A stretch of DNA of 64,000 nucleotides, taken from NCBI GenBank assembly GCA_036501185.1, contig DASYAU010000044.1, positions 1-64,000 on the forward strand. The letters are read 5' to 3'. Position 1 is the stretch's first letter, and every line of letters begins with the position of its first letter. This DNA comes from Korobacter sp036501185 (lineage in GTDB: Bacteria; Acidobacteriota; Terriglobia; Terriglobales; Acidobacteriaceae). The notes below the pieces were generated by a model. The model was not told the DNA's origin and did not search any database. It saw only the letters and a program-made list of their open reading frames with translations. Shown here piece by piece: positions 17,132 through 26,013 of the stretch. The position numbers and the translations under genes were made by a program.

Positions 17132-17815
17132 TCACCGCGCGTTGTACACGTAGCCGGTGCCGCGCACGCTTTGGATCCTCTCCGCGAGTCCGTACTTCGT
17201 ACCCAGCTTTTTGCGCAGATTGCTGATATGCATATCAACGCTCCGGTCCAGGAACGCCACTTCCCTTCCCAGCGCCTTTTCTGCAAGCTCATCGCGCGTA
17301 ACGGTTTTCCCGGCGTCGCGCAAGAGCACTTGCAACACTTCGTACTCAGCGCTCGTGAGTTCCACCGGGTCGCCATCCTGCAGCACTACTCGTGTTCGCC
17401 TGTCGAGTTCCACGTCGCCCACTTTCAGCACGTCGGGCATCGCCGCATCCGGCAACCGACGTAGTACCGCACGAATGCGCGCCACCAGCTCGCGAGCACT
17501 GAAGGGCTTAGCCACGTAGTCGTCGGCCCCCAGTTCCAGGCCCTGGATGCGATACCGCTCTTCTCCCCGAGCGGTCAACATAATGATCGGCACCCGCGAC
17601 GCAGCGCGAATCTTTGCGAGTACGTCGATCCCGTTGCCGCCCGGCAGCATGACGTCGAGTAACACCAAGCTCCACGTTTCGCTGGTCGCGCGGGTGAAGC
17701 CCGTCACCGCATCGTGTACGGCAGTGAGTTCTATCTGTTCGCGCCGCATCGAGCGGCCCAGCAGCGCGCAGAGTTCCTCGTCATCATCGATTAGCAGGAT
17801 TGAAATACGTTCCAT
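17132..17815 (-). CDS. OmpR-family response regulator, CpxR-like
   Basis: A 227-residue regulator beginning MERISILLIDDDEE. The receiver domain has the acidic pair at residues 10-12, phospho-acceptor Asp54 (LVLLDVML) and the conserved Lys in DDYVAKPFS. The C-terminal winged helix carries LTSAEYEVLQVLL and RSVDMHISNLRKKLG, then SVRGTGYVY. The ATG at 17815 gives the family-standard start; an ATG at 17836 is possible. It is the first gene of a two-gene operon with the kinase. Confidence 0.92.
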   Translation of the reverse strand: MERISILLIDDDEELCALLGRSMRREQIELTAVHDAVTGFTRATSETWSLVLLDVMLPGGNGIDVLAKIRAASRVPIIMLTARGEERYRIQGLELGADDYVAKPFSARELVARIRAVLRRLPDAAMPDVLKVGDVELDRRTRVVLQDGDPVELTSAEYEVLQVLLRDAGKTVTRDELAEKALGREVAFLDRSVDMHISNLRKKLGTKYGLAERIQSVRGTGYVYNAR

Positions 17816-17902
17816 CTTCTCGTGGTTTCCCGACATTGTATGCCGAGGCCTCCCCACCCAGTGAACGCCCAGGGGAGCTTCGCATTCGTCAGGAACTGTC
17901 AG

Positions 17903-17933
17903 CAAAAAATAAGCGGCGCCCGGGAAGCGCCGC
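17903..17933 (-). terminator. Rho-independent terminator
   Basis: GCGGCGC (17913-17919) pairs with GCGCCGC (17927-17933); on the minus strand the stem is followed by TTATTTTTT. It ends transcription of the phosphoesterase gene whose stop is at 17964. Confidence 0.8.
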
Positions 17934-17963
17934 ATGGGAGAGAGAAGAGTCGTGCAGTGATAT

Positions 17964-19148
17964 TTAGAAAGTGAACATGTCCCGCATCTCGATCGTGGAA
18001 CCCGGAGCGGCATTGCGCGCATTCAGGTTCGGCAGGCCCCAATTCCATTGAATGAAGCGAAGTATGGAAACGTTGTCCATCTGCACATGGGAAATGTAGC
18101 CTGTTTTGCCGAGAGGCGAGATGACCATCATTGGGATCCGTATGCCATCCGAAATGCCGCCGACCGTTGGTGGTGGCACATGGTCATAAAAACCTCCGCC
18201 CTCGTCGAAATACACGATCACCGCCGTATCAGGCCATACCGGCGAGTTCTGGATACGCTGGATAAGCTTGTCGAAATACGCCGCACAAGTGGTGATCGAA
18301 TCGTTTCCGGGGTGGCAATTATGCCCGCCTCCTGGATTCACGAACGACACCGATGGCAGCGTCCCATTGTCCAACTCTGAATAGAACGTTGTGATGTCCT
18401 GCATGTTCGCGCTGTTCTGCGTCGAGGTGAAATACTGGAACGGGTTCTCCGTCGCTACATATTGTCCACACACGGGAGGATTCAACTCCTCCTGGAACCA
18501 CGCCCAAGTTACTGCGGCCGAGTTCATCTCATCGCCCACGTTTTGGTTGGTCAACGGGTGCGCCGTAGGATCGGACTTATTGCAAGGTCCGTAAGAAGGC
18601 TGCTCGCCAAATCTGTCGCCGGTGTCCGCCGCCGACACCATATACAAAGCCAGGTTTGGTTCTGTCGCCACCACGGGCTGGAAGAAATTGTCTGCCAACG
18701 CAAACTGCGTCGCGTAATTCCAGAACGTATCCACGCCGGCGATCGTGTTGTCGTAATGCCCCATGGCGACGTTGGTCTTCTCCGCCATGGCGAAGCCGTC
18801 CATCTTCCCGCCATCGATGCTGTCGTCGTAATAGGAATAGCCGTGAGGCATATCGGCTGGGTTTGGATCAGTGAGCAGATAAGATGTCACCGTGCCCGTG
18901 CCGGAAGCGCTCGTCTGGCTATAGCCGTGAGAAGTGGTATTCAACGGGTTCTGCACTCCTGGAAAGGTCGCGAACATCGCGTCGAAGGAGTGGTTCTGGA
19001 AAACAAGAATAATGACGCGTTTCACCGGCGACTGCGTCGTGCCGCCGAGGCCTGGCCCTTGTGCTCCGCTAGGCTCCATGGGACCACGGCACCCAACGGC
19101 AAGTGCTAACAAGGCAATACTCGCCGACAACGTCCAATGCTTTCTCAT
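17964..19148 (-). CDS. Phosphoesterase-family lipoprotein (phospholipase C / acid phosphatase type)
   Basis: A 394-residue protein with a lipoprotein signal (LALAVGC, lipid-bearing Cys20). The mature domain has VKRVIILVFQNHSFDAMFATFPG near the start, a pattern in which the alkaline-phosphatase-like nucleophile region of the phosphoesterase family is VVLVLENHSFDHYFGTFPG-like. It also has YFDEGGGFYDHVPPP and RIPMMVISPLGK, the metal-binding C-terminal motifs. Members hydrolyse phospholipids or phosphate monoesters outside the cytoplasm. It is monocistronic, with its own terminator and a 368-base divergent promoter region upstream. Confidence 0.85.
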   Translation of the reverse strand: MRKHWTLSASIALLALAVGCRGPMEPSGAQGPGLGGTTQSPVKRVIILVFQNHSFDAMFATFPGVQNPLNTTSHGYSQTSASGTGTVTSYLLTDPNPADMPHGYSYYDDSIDGGKMDGFAMAEKTNVAMGHYDNTIAGVDTFWNYATQFALADNFFQPVVATEPNLALYMVSAADTGDRFGEQPSYGPCNKSDPTAHPLTNQNVGDEMNSAAVTWAWFQEELNPPVCGQYVATENPFQYFTSTQNSANMQDITTFYSELDNGTLPSVSFVNPGGGHNCHPGNDSITTCAAYFDKLIQRIQNSPVWPDTAVIVYFDEGGGFYDHVPPPTVGGISDGIRIPMMVISPLGKTGYISHVQMDNVSILRFIQWNWGLPNLNARNAAPGSTIEMRDMFTF

Positions 19149-19516
19149 CGTCTACAAATCCAGGGGAATAGATTGGCAGCTCTGCGGAGCAGCATGGGAT
19201 CAGGCGCAACCGCCGTGCCAAATAGTTCCCGTGCGCTGTCACTCCCGCATAAGCAGCTCACATTTCAGATGCTTACCCGGCTGGTTCTGCTGCCCACAGG
19301 CCATGGTTGAAGACACGATTTGACCCATTGTGAGTACCGCAGTGCCCAATATGGAGAGTTCGTGGCCTACATTCCTGCGCTGACTTTGCAGCCGACTGCT
19401 ATTAGCGGTAACCTCATCTAAGTGAATTTCATCTGAGTAGCTGAGTGCGCAAGATTCTTCTGGCCAATTTTCCTCAGCGGAGTCATTTCAAACACCTCAG
19501 TCGCATCGGAGCGAGC
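19149..19516. other. Intergenic region between divergent genes; no gene seen
   Basis: This stretch separates the minus-strand phosphoesterase from the plus-strand exported protein. It must hold both promoters. I see no convincing coding frame, RNA gene or strong hairpin in it. Confidence 0.5.
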
Positions 19517-20185
19517 ATGTCCCCCAGTAAGTGCCCGTTGGTCATCTTCTTTCTTGTCACCCTCTGCATTGCTACCTTGCCCGCAACCGCGCAACAATCT
19601 GCCGGCGATCCCTCCGCCGCCCTGAACTCTCTGGAGCAGACGGCGCACACCACGGCTTCCGATATCGCACATCTTCGTATTGACCGTTGGAAGGTCGACA
19701 GTAAGTCGAAGAACGACGCGCAGGCTGATCGCGACTCGCTCGAAAGGAACCTCACCAATGCGCTGCCCGAACTAATTGGAAAGGTGCGTCGGGCGCCCAC
19801 GGACCTCACCGCCAATTTCGAGCTTTATCGCAACCTCGAAGTCCTTTCGATGATCTTCTCCCGCTTCGCCGAAACTACCGGGGCATTCGGCGGCAAAGAT
19901 GAGTACTCCGCGCTCACGAACGATGTTGCCGGTCTCGATAGCGCTCGCAAGACGTTTACCGCGCGCATGGAATCGCTCACGGCCTCAGCCCAGGCAGAGC
20001 TCACGCAATATCGTTCACAGGCAAAGGCCACGCAGGCCGCGGCACCCCCGCCGAAGAAGATTGTCATTGACGACTCGGAGCCGGAGAAACCCAAGGCCGC
20101 CTCGAAAAAGAAGAAATCCTCCAAGCCGGCGAGCGCCGACGCAAGCACGCCCAGCACCACTAGTGCGAGCGCTCCGAAACAGTAG
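19517..20185 (+). CDS. Exported protein of unknown function with Lys/Pro/Ala-rich tail
   Basis: A 222-residue protein. The ATG at 19517 (GGAGCGAGC upstream) gives a clean signal peptide ending PATAQQ; a GTG at 19445 would add a non-signal leader. The mature region is helical and charged (IAHLRIDRWKVDSKSKNDAQ, ERNLTNALPELIGKVRRAP, NFELYRNLEVLSMIFSRFAE), resembling a coiled periplasmic protein. The C-terminus is a low-complexity Lys/Pro/Ser/Ala tail. No family recognised. Confidence 0.65.
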   Translation: MSPSKCPLVIFFLVTLCIATLPATAQQSAGDPSAALNSLEQTAHTTASDIAHLRIDRWKVDSKSKNDAQADRDSLERNLTNALPELIGKVRRAPTDLTANFELYRNLEVLSMIFSRFAETTGAFGGKDEYSALTNDVAGLDSARKTFTARMESLTASAQAELTQYRSQAKATQAAAPPPKKIVIDDSEPEKPKAASKKKKSSKPASADASTPSTTSASAPKQ

Positions 20186-20418
20186 CGGACATTACTAAGC
20201 TATTGAAAATAAACAGACTCCCTGGGAAGCGGGGGCCTGTGATCTCGCCTTTTGATCGCAACGAAATCCCACCGGAACTTTCCTCAGCCGCATGGTGTCT
20301 TTATCTACATGCGGCACTTGTGGCGGGGTCGAAATCCGAAAGTGACCTTTGGCACCGCGGCGGGAGTTGCAGAACGATTGTTGCTGGGCCGGAATCGCAT
20401 TATCATTGAGGTGGCGCC

Positions 20419-21141
20419 ATGAGTGTTATGGCGGGTGCATCTGTGTCCGATCTCGCTAGCGCGATCGCAATCCGCAACGAAGAAGCTTCCATCGTCGCCG
20501 AGCTCAAGGCCGGCTCCGAAGCTGCGTACTCATGGCTCATCGCGCAGTATCACCAGCCCATCTACAGCCTGGTGTACCGCATCCTCGACGATCCTTCCGA
20601 TGCCGCCGACACTACCCAGGAAGTTTTCATCAAGGTTTATCGCGGCATTGGCCGCTTCAACGCCGAGTCCAGCCTGAAGACCTGGATTTATCGCATTGCC
20701 CTGCACGAAGCTTCGAATCAGCGCCGCTGGTGGTTCCGCCATAAGGGCCGCGAAACCTCCATCGAGGCCGCTACCGAAACCGAAGAGCACGTTCACCCCA
20801 TCGGAGTAAAAGACACCTTGGTGGACGACACCGACTCACCTTTCGACAGCGTGTTTCATTCCGAAGTTAGCGCTAAGGTGGAGGCCGAGCTCACGAATCT
20901 TCAGGAGCCTTATCGCACCACCGTTATCCTGCGCGACATCGAAGATCTCTCCTATGAGCAGATCGCCGAAATTACTGAAACTTCTCTCGGTACGGTGAAA
21001 TCAAGATTGGTTCGTGGCCGCGAGGCGCTCAAGAAACGCCTGGTGCGCTACGTAAAGGATATGGGCCCTGAACTCGGGTTACGCTCGCCAGATGCAAGTC
21101 CGGCCCGTACCCATGGCAAAGATGTTGAGGTCCAGTTATGA
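20419..21141 (+). CDS. ECF sigma factor (RpoE-like)
   Basis: A 240-residue sigma-70 family factor. Region 2 is YSLVYRILDDPSDAADTTQE and VFIKVYRGIGRF, and region 4 is LRDIEDLSYEQIAEITETSL followed by GTVKSRLVRGREALK. GAGG lies upstream of the ATG. Its stop overlaps the next gene's ATG (ATGA, 21138-21141), and that gene is a zinc-finger anti-sigma factor, so it is an envelope-type sigma under anti-sigma control. It has a longer C-terminal tail (about 25 residues after region 4) than typical factors. Confidence 0.92.
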   Translation: MSVMAGASVSDLASAIAIRNEEASIVAELKAGSEAAYSWLIAQYHQPIYSLVYRILDDPSDAADTTQEVFIKVYRGIGRFNAESSLKTWIYRIALHEASNQRRWWFRHKGRETSIEAATETEEHVHPIGVKDTLVDDTDSPFDSVFHSEVSAKVEAELTNLQEPYRTTVILRDIEDLSYEQIAEITETSLGTVKSRLVRGREALKKRLVRYVKDMGPELGLRSPDASPARTHGKDVEVQL

Positions 21142-21803
21142 ATTGTTCCGACACGAGGCCGCTACTTTCGTTATATCTTGACGGCGCCACTTCTCGGGAC
21201 GAGAGGATGGCCGTCGAGCTTCACGTTCGCGGCTGTGCCGGCTGCCGCACGGAATTCGCTCAACTGCGTCGTACCCATCAGTTGGTCGCCTCCGTCGGAC
21301 GCAAGCCCGCACCGCCCGATCTCGTTCTCCGTCTGCGCGTTGCTTTATCCCAGGAGATGGCTGCTAAGCGCCGCTCTCCCTGGGCAGGAGTCACGGTTCG
21401 TCTTGAGAACCTGTGCAACGCGTTCATGGTCCCCGCAGCCGCGGGCGTTGTTACCGCGGTGATTGTCTTCGGCCTGCTGATTGGTCTCCTCGTTCCCAAT
21501 GCCATGCGGCAGGCGAACGACGTCCCAACCATGCTCTATACCCCACCGGAGATTTCCTTCTCTCCGTTCGGCCTCAACATGGGTTCGGTCAATGCTGACT
21601 CGCTCGTAGTGGAGGCTTATGTCGACGCCAACGGCCGCGTCCAGGATTACAAAGTTCTGTCCGCCCCCGATTCGGCGAAGGATTTAACTCCGGAATTGAA
21701 GAACATGCTGATCTTCACCACCTTCAAGCCGGCCACCGCTTTCGGCCAGCCCACTGCCGGAAGAGCGATCCTGTCCTTCTCTAATATCCAGGTGAAAGGG
21801 TGA
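21138..21803 (+). CDS. Zinc-finger anti-sigma factor with TonB-C-like periplasmic domain
   Basis: A 221-residue single-span protein. The N-terminal zinc-binding anti-sigma motif is H-x3-C-x2-C (LHVRGCAGC), with a first Cys in MNCSD. A membrane span lies at about 94-118 (AAAGVVTAVIVFGLLIGLLV). The outer domain ends VVEAYVDANGRVQDYKVLS, then a helix, FTTFKPATAFGQPTAGRAIL. The pattern V-D-x-x-G-R-V ... F-x-P-A-x-x-x-G-x-P is that of TonB C-terminal domains. It should hold the sigma factor at the membrane until released. The fused TonB-C-like domain is the unusual part. Confidence 0.82.
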   Translation: MNCSDTRPLLSLYLDGATSRDERMAVELHVRGCAGCRTEFAQLRRTHQLVASVGRKPAPPDLVLRLRVALSQEMAAKRRSPWAGVTVRLENLCNAFMVPAAAGVVTAVIVFGLLIGLLVPNAMRQANDVPTMLYTPPEISFSPFGLNMGSVNADSLVVEAYVDANGRVQDYKVLSAPDSAKDLTPELKNMLIFTTFKPATAFGQPTAGRAILSFSNIQVKG

Positions 21804-21819
21804 GTTTCAAATTCCACGA

Positions 21820-21846
21820 ACGCCGGCTGCGGCCGGCGTTTTTTTA
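21820..21846 (+). terminator. Rho-independent terminator
   Basis: ACGCCGGC (21820-21827) pairs with GCCGGCGT (21832-21839) around a 4-base loop, then a run of seven or eight T. It closes the sigma/anti-sigma operon. Confidence 0.9.
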
Positions 21847-21982
21847 TGGGTCCGTTTGATTCCCGCTCCTCTCGCCCGTAAACTGATACCAGCATCCACA
21901 CGATGGGACGCATCTGCAGGGGGCTGTTCTGGGCTTCATTTCTCGCTGTGCCACATCATTATCTGTCGCATTCGCACTGCTG

Positions 21983-23443
21983 GTGACGGCCGCCGCCCAG
22001 CAGCCCAGCAGCAAGGCCACGCTCGACACCAGCGAGGCGCTGTTCGCTGTCATGGTGGCTCTCAACAACTGCGGCTATAACGACGAAGTCGCCATCTCCG
22101 CACCGGTGCGCCTCAAGATTCGCGGCGAAGTCGACTCCGCCCTCGCCGACAATCCGAAAGCGGCCGCCACCGAGCAGGACGTTTGCGCCTTCTACCGCGA
22201 TCACCAGCAGAACGACATCTCGCGCACCGTATCCGCCTACATTTCACTGGCCCTCCTGCTCAAGGACCCACCGGACTTCGCTACCAAGGTTCCCGAAGCC
22301 GACTTCCCACCCGACGCCAGCTTCGTGCTCGGAATCGTTTCGCCCTTGCAGCGTATGTACACCGAGGGCAAAATCCATTCCATTTGGGTGAAGCACAAGC
22401 CGGAATACGATGCGCTCATCCAGCGCTACCACGCGCCCATGCGCGACATGATCTCCACCACCGATAAGTACTTACGTCTGCAGATCAGTGGCTACATGGG
22501 CCGTTCCTACAACATCCTCCTCGAGCCCATGATCGGTCCTTCGCTTGCCAACTCCCGGAATTACGGCAACGACTACTATTTCGTCGTCTCGCCATCTGCT
22601 GCGAACCTCAAGATGCAGGAGATCCGCCACACCTACCTGCACTTCATCCTCGATCCCATGGCATACAAGCGCGGCACCGACATGAACCGCATCCGTCCGC
22701 TGCTTCTTTCCATCGCGAGCGCTCCGCTCGACAGTTCTTATAAAGAAGATCCGACCCTGCTTGTCACCGAGTCGCTGATCCGCGCCATCGAAGCCCGCAC
22801 CATGCCCTTCGAGAAAGGCCAGGACAAGCGTGAGCAAGCCGTCGTCGATGCTGAAAGCGAAGGATTCATCCTCACCCAGTATTTCTACGACCGCCTCGCT
22901 GAGTTCGAGAAAGGTGAGCAGGGCCTGGAAGCCGCTTACGCCGACTGGCTGCATTTTCTTGACGTGGACCATGAGCGCAAGCACGCCCACTCCATCGCCT
23001 TCACCGGTCATCCCACCAGCGAATTGCTTCAGGCTGCCGCTCCGAATCGCAATTCCATGCTCACGGAAGGCGAACAAGACCTGATTAAAGGCGACCTCGA
23101 CAACGCCGAAAAGATGGCGAACCACGTTTTGGAAGGCAAGGAAGAGGATGCCGCTCGCGCTTACTTCCTGCTGGCTCGCGTTGCCACCATGCGTGGAGAC
23201 ATGGAGGGCGCGAAGAGTTACTTCTATCTCGCGATCGATCGCGGTACCGATGCGCGCACGCGCGCATGGTCGCACATCTACCTGGGAAGGATTTTTGACC
23301 TCCAGGACAAACGCGAAGAAGCTCTCAAGCAATACAACCAGGCGCTGGCCGATGACGATCCCCGGCCCGATACCAAGGCAGCCGCCGAACGTGGCATGAA
23401 ATCACCGTATACCGCCCCGGTTAAGCATCCGCAAGCGCAGTAA
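21983..23443 (+). CDS. TPR-containing exported protein with HTYLH motif; start uncertain
   Basis: The frame is given from a GTG at 21983 (486 residues), but the residues just upstream in frame (TSLSVAFALLVTAAAQQ) are the core of a signal peptide with no ATG, GTG or TTG before the in-frame stop near 21890. An ATG at 21903 in another frame encodes MGRICRGLFWASFLAV, so a small indel is likely. The middle has EIRHTYLHFILDPMAYK (His216 and His220), similar in position to a gluzincin HExxH helix but lacking the Glu. C-terminal TPR-like helices follow (AARAYFLLARVATMRGDMEG, AWSHIYLGRIFDLQDKREEA). It precedes another TPR protein by 19 bases. Role unknown. Confidence 0.65.
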   Translation: MTAAAQQPSSKATLDTSEALFAVMVALNNCGYNDEVAISAPVRLKIRGEVDSALADNPKAAATEQDVCAFYRDHQQNDISRTVSAYISLALLLKDPPDFATKVPEADFPPDASFVLGIVSPLQRMYTEGKIHSIWVKHKPEYDALIQRYHAPMRDMISTTDKYLRLQISGYMGRSYNILLEPMIGPSLANSRNYGNDYYFVVSPSAANLKMQEIRHTYLHFILDPMAYKRGTDMNRIRPLLLSIASAPLDSSYKEDPTLLVTESLIRAIEARTMPFEKGQDKREQAVVDAESEGFILTQYFYDRLAEFEKGEQGLEAAYADWLHFLDVDHERKHAHSIAFTGHPTSELLQAAAPNRNSMLTEGEQDLIKGDLDNAEKMANHVLEGKEEDAARAYFLLARVATMRGDMEGAKSYFYLAIDRGTDARTRAWSHIYLGRIFDLQDKREEALKQYNQALADDDPRPDTKAAAERGMKSPYTAPVKHPQAQ

Positions 23444-23462
23444 GCAACTCGGAGAACGAATT

Positions 23463-24368
23463 ATGAAAAAGGCATTCTTATCCACCGCACTCCTACTGAT
23501 GTCCGCCTCGGTCGCACTCGCGCAGAGCACTGCAGCGCCGGCCGCACAGTCGCAGCCTCCAGCCGCACAATCGCCAGCGCCGGCCGCTCCTGCCACCGCT
23601 CCAGCTACGCCACAAACCAGCGTCAACGCCCCGAATGCCAAGGGCGCACCGCAGCCCAAGACGCAGGAGGAGTACAAGGCGTACCAGGCCGTGATTACGA
23701 AAACCGACCCTGCGCAGTTCGAAACCGCTTCCGATGAGTTCGCGCAGAAGTATCCCAACAGCGATTTGCGCGTGGTGCTATTCAAACAACTGATGAACAT
23801 GTATCGCGGCGCCGGTCAGACAGATCGCGCCATCGCCGCCGGTCGCAAGGCGCTGTCCATCGATCCCACCGACCCGGTTCCAAATGTCATGGTTGCCTTC
23901 TCCCTGGCCCAAAGCACCCACGACACCGATCTTGACCGCGACGATCGCCTGAATGAGGCGACTGCCGACGCCCAGCGCTCCATTGATAACGTCGACAGCG
24001 GCATGGCGATTCCACCCAATACGCCTGCGGACCGTGTTATCGACGCCAAACGCGGAATCCAGGCGATGGCTTACGAAACTCTCGGCACGATCGCGATGAC
24101 GAAAAAGAATTTTCCGGCCGCTGAAGTCGCCTTCCGCAAGGGCATCGACGTCAACAAAGCCGAACCTGACGGCGTCCTTTACCTCCGCCTCGCCATTGCT
24201 TTGGACAACGATAAGAAATACCAGGAAGCGCTCGACGCTACCGACAACGCCATCAAGTACAACCAGTCTGGCAGCGAAGCTCTTGATTTGGCCAACAAAG
24301 AAAAGGCGCGCCTTCAGAAACTCGTAAGTACGCAACCGACCGCCACTCCGGGCCCCACGGCCCAGTAA
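23463..24368 (+). CDS. Exported tetratricopeptide-repeat protein
   Basis: A 301-residue protein with a standard signal peptide (MKKAFLSTALLLMSASVALAQ). An Ala/Pro/Gln-rich linker (about 22-62) precedes TPR units: TDRAIAAGRKALSIDPTDPV, AMAYETLGTIAMTKKNFPAA, LYLRLAIALDNDKKYQEALD. It probably acts in the periplasm as a protein-binding scaffold. It lies between another TPR protein and rnc, with 39 bases to rnc, and may be co-transcribed with both. Confidence 0.8.
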   Translation: MKKAFLSTALLLMSASVALAQSTAAPAAQSQPPAAQSPAPAAPATAPATPQTSVNAPNAKGAPQPKTQEEYKAYQAVITKTDPAQFETASDEFAQKYPNSDLRVVLFKQLMNMYRGAGQTDRAIAAGRKALSIDPTDPVPNVMVAFSLAQSTHDTDLDRDDRLNEATADAQRSIDNVDSGMAIPPNTPADRVIDAKRGIQAMAYETLGTIAMTKKNFPAAEVAFRKGIDVNKAEPDGVLYLRLAIALDNDKKYQEALDATDNAIKYNQSGSEALDLANKEKARLQKLVSTQPTATPGPTAQ

Positions 24369-24407
24369 CTCCGGCGGACATCTTTTCACGCTGCCCTGGG
24401 CGTCGGA

Positions 24408-25199
24408 ATGAGTGGGACAGCCACAGTCGTGATGACGAAAACACGCGAACTCGCGGCACTGGAAAAATCGCTTGACCACAACTTCAAGGACGCTGCCCTC
24501 CTCACCCGCGCCCTTACCCATAGCTCCTACGCGCGAGAGAAGCGCGACCAGGAGCACTCCGACGCCGCCCCTTCCGACAACGAACAACTTGAGTTCATCG
24601 GTGACTCTGTTCTCGCTTTCGTCACCAGCCAGGAATTAGCGAAGCGTTTCCCTCACTACCAGGAAGGCGAGCTCTCCAAGCTCCGCGCCTATCTTGTCAG
24701 CGCCCGTCACTTGCTCTTGCCCGCCCGCCGCTTGGAGATTGGAAAATATCTTCGTCTCGGCCGCGGTGAAGAACGCAGCGGCGGCCGCAATAAGAGCGCA
24801 ATCCTTGTCGACGCCCTCGAAGCCGTGATCGCTGCAATCTACCAGGACGGCGGCCTGCGCGCCGCTCACAAGTTCATCATGCGCGAAATCCTCCGCCCCG
24901 AACTCCAGCGCATCGAGCGCGAGCCCGGCAACGGATTGCCCGTAACCGATTACAAATCGGCTTTACAGGAACAAGCGCACACCGCCGGAGGTAAGAAAAT
25001 CAAGTACGTCGTTGTGAAAGAAGAAGGCCCGGAACACAAGAAGGTCTTTACCGTGGAAGCACGCATTGTTCCCGACGATGGCGACACTCCCGAGTTCGTC
25101 GCACGCGCCGAGGGTCCCACCAAGAAAAGCGCCGAACAAAGGGCTGCTCTGCAAGCACTGGAGTATGTGCAGTCGCTTCAATCCCCAGGGTCTGAATGA
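24408..25199 (+). CDS. rnc: Ribonuclease III
   Basis: A 263-residue double-strand RNA endonuclease used in rRNA and mRNA processing. The RNase III signature NEQLEFIGDSVL lies at 58-69 (family form NERLEFLGDAVL), with second acidic site residues in DALEAVIAAIYQDGG. A dsRNA-binding domain occupies about 177-258 (DYKSALQEQ ... GPTKKSAEQRAALQALE). An internal ATG at 24432 (MTKTRELAALEKSL) is an alternative start that fits family length better. Its stop overlaps the first lepB gene (ATGA), a common acidobacterial neighbourhood. Confidence 0.95.
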   Translation: MSGTATVVMTKTRELAALEKSLDHNFKDAALLTRALTHSSYAREKRDQEHSDAAPSDNEQLEFIGDSVLAFVTSQELAKRFPHYQEGELSKLRAYLVSARHLLLPARRLEIGKYLRLGRGEERSGGRNKSAILVDALEAVIAAIYQDGGLRAAHKFIMREILRPELQRIEREPGNGLPVTDYKSALQEQAHTAGGKKIKYVVVKEEGPEHKKVFTVEARIVPDDGDTPEFVARAEGPTKKSAEQRAALQALEYVQSLQSPGSE

Positions 25200-26005
25200 G
25201 CGAACTCCAGGAACAACCCGTCGCCACCGAATCCCCGGATCTCTCGCCCGCTGCGTCTACTGCCGTGCCGCGCCGCAAGCGTGCTGTGGACAACGGTGCG
25301 CTCGCTTCCATCTCTTCGCTGGTCGGCACCATCACCATTGCTGTCTTCGTCATCACGTTTATTCTCCAGGCCTTCACCATCCCATCCGAGTCCATGGAGA
25401 AGACGCTCCTAATCGGCGACTACCTCCTGGTCGACAAGGCGCACTACGGCTCCGGTTTGGCGCATTGGTTCATGCCCTACGAGCCTATCCGTCACCACGA
25501 CATCATCGTCTTCCGCTACCCGGTTCACCCCTCCATGTACTTTGTGAAGCGCGTAATCGGACTTCCTGGCGATCGCATCCGCCTTATTAATAAAAAGGTG
25601 TTCGTCAACGGCCACTCTGTCGACGAACCCTACGTCCTTTTTAGCCGCCCTTTTGATGCCTACCGCGACAATTTTCCAGATGGTCCCTGGTGGACTTTCG
25701 ACATGGATGCCCACTGGGCAGTAGAGATGCACCGGCTCGTTGAAGACAAAGAACTCATCGTTCCGCAGGATTGTTATTTCGTCATGGGCGACAATCGCGA
25801 CGACAGTCTCGACAGCCGCTACTGGGGCTTCGTTCCGCGCGAAAATATCGTAGGTCGTCCACTCTTCATCTACTTCTCGATGAATGCCCCGCCGCTGCCC
25901 CCATCCGACAATGGACCGGGTGATAAACTTTTGAGTCTGGTCTCGCGCGTCGGCCATGCCTTCCGCGACATTCGCTGGCGTCGCGTCATGCGCCTGGTGC
26001 ACTAA
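25196..26005 (+). CDS. lepB: Signal peptidase I (first of tandem pair)
   Basis: A 269-residue membrane peptidase that removes signal peptides from exported proteins. A single span (about 41-60) precedes the catalytic IPSESMEKTL with Ser66; the Lys of the dyad is Lys118 in MYFVKRVIGLPGDRI. Box E is MGDNRDDSLDSRYWG. A long insert (about 150-185, DAYRDNFPDGPWWTFDMDAH) lies before box E. It is translationally coupled to rnc and 8 bases from the second lepB. Confidence 0.93.
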   Translation: MSELQEQPVATESPDLSPAASTAVPRRKRAVDNGALASISSLVGTITIAVFVITFILQAFTIPSESMEKTLLIGDYLLVDKAHYGSGLAHWFMPYEPIRHHDIIVFRYPVHPSMYFVKRVIGLPGDRIRLINKKVFVNGHSVDEPYVLFSRPFDAYRDNFPDGPWWTFDMDAHWAVEMHRLVEDKELIVPQDCYFVMGDNRDDSLDSRYWGFVPRENIVGRPLFIYFSMNAPPLPPSDNGPGDKLLSLVSRVGHAFRDIRWRRVMRLVH

Positions 26006-26013
26006 TTTTTCCT

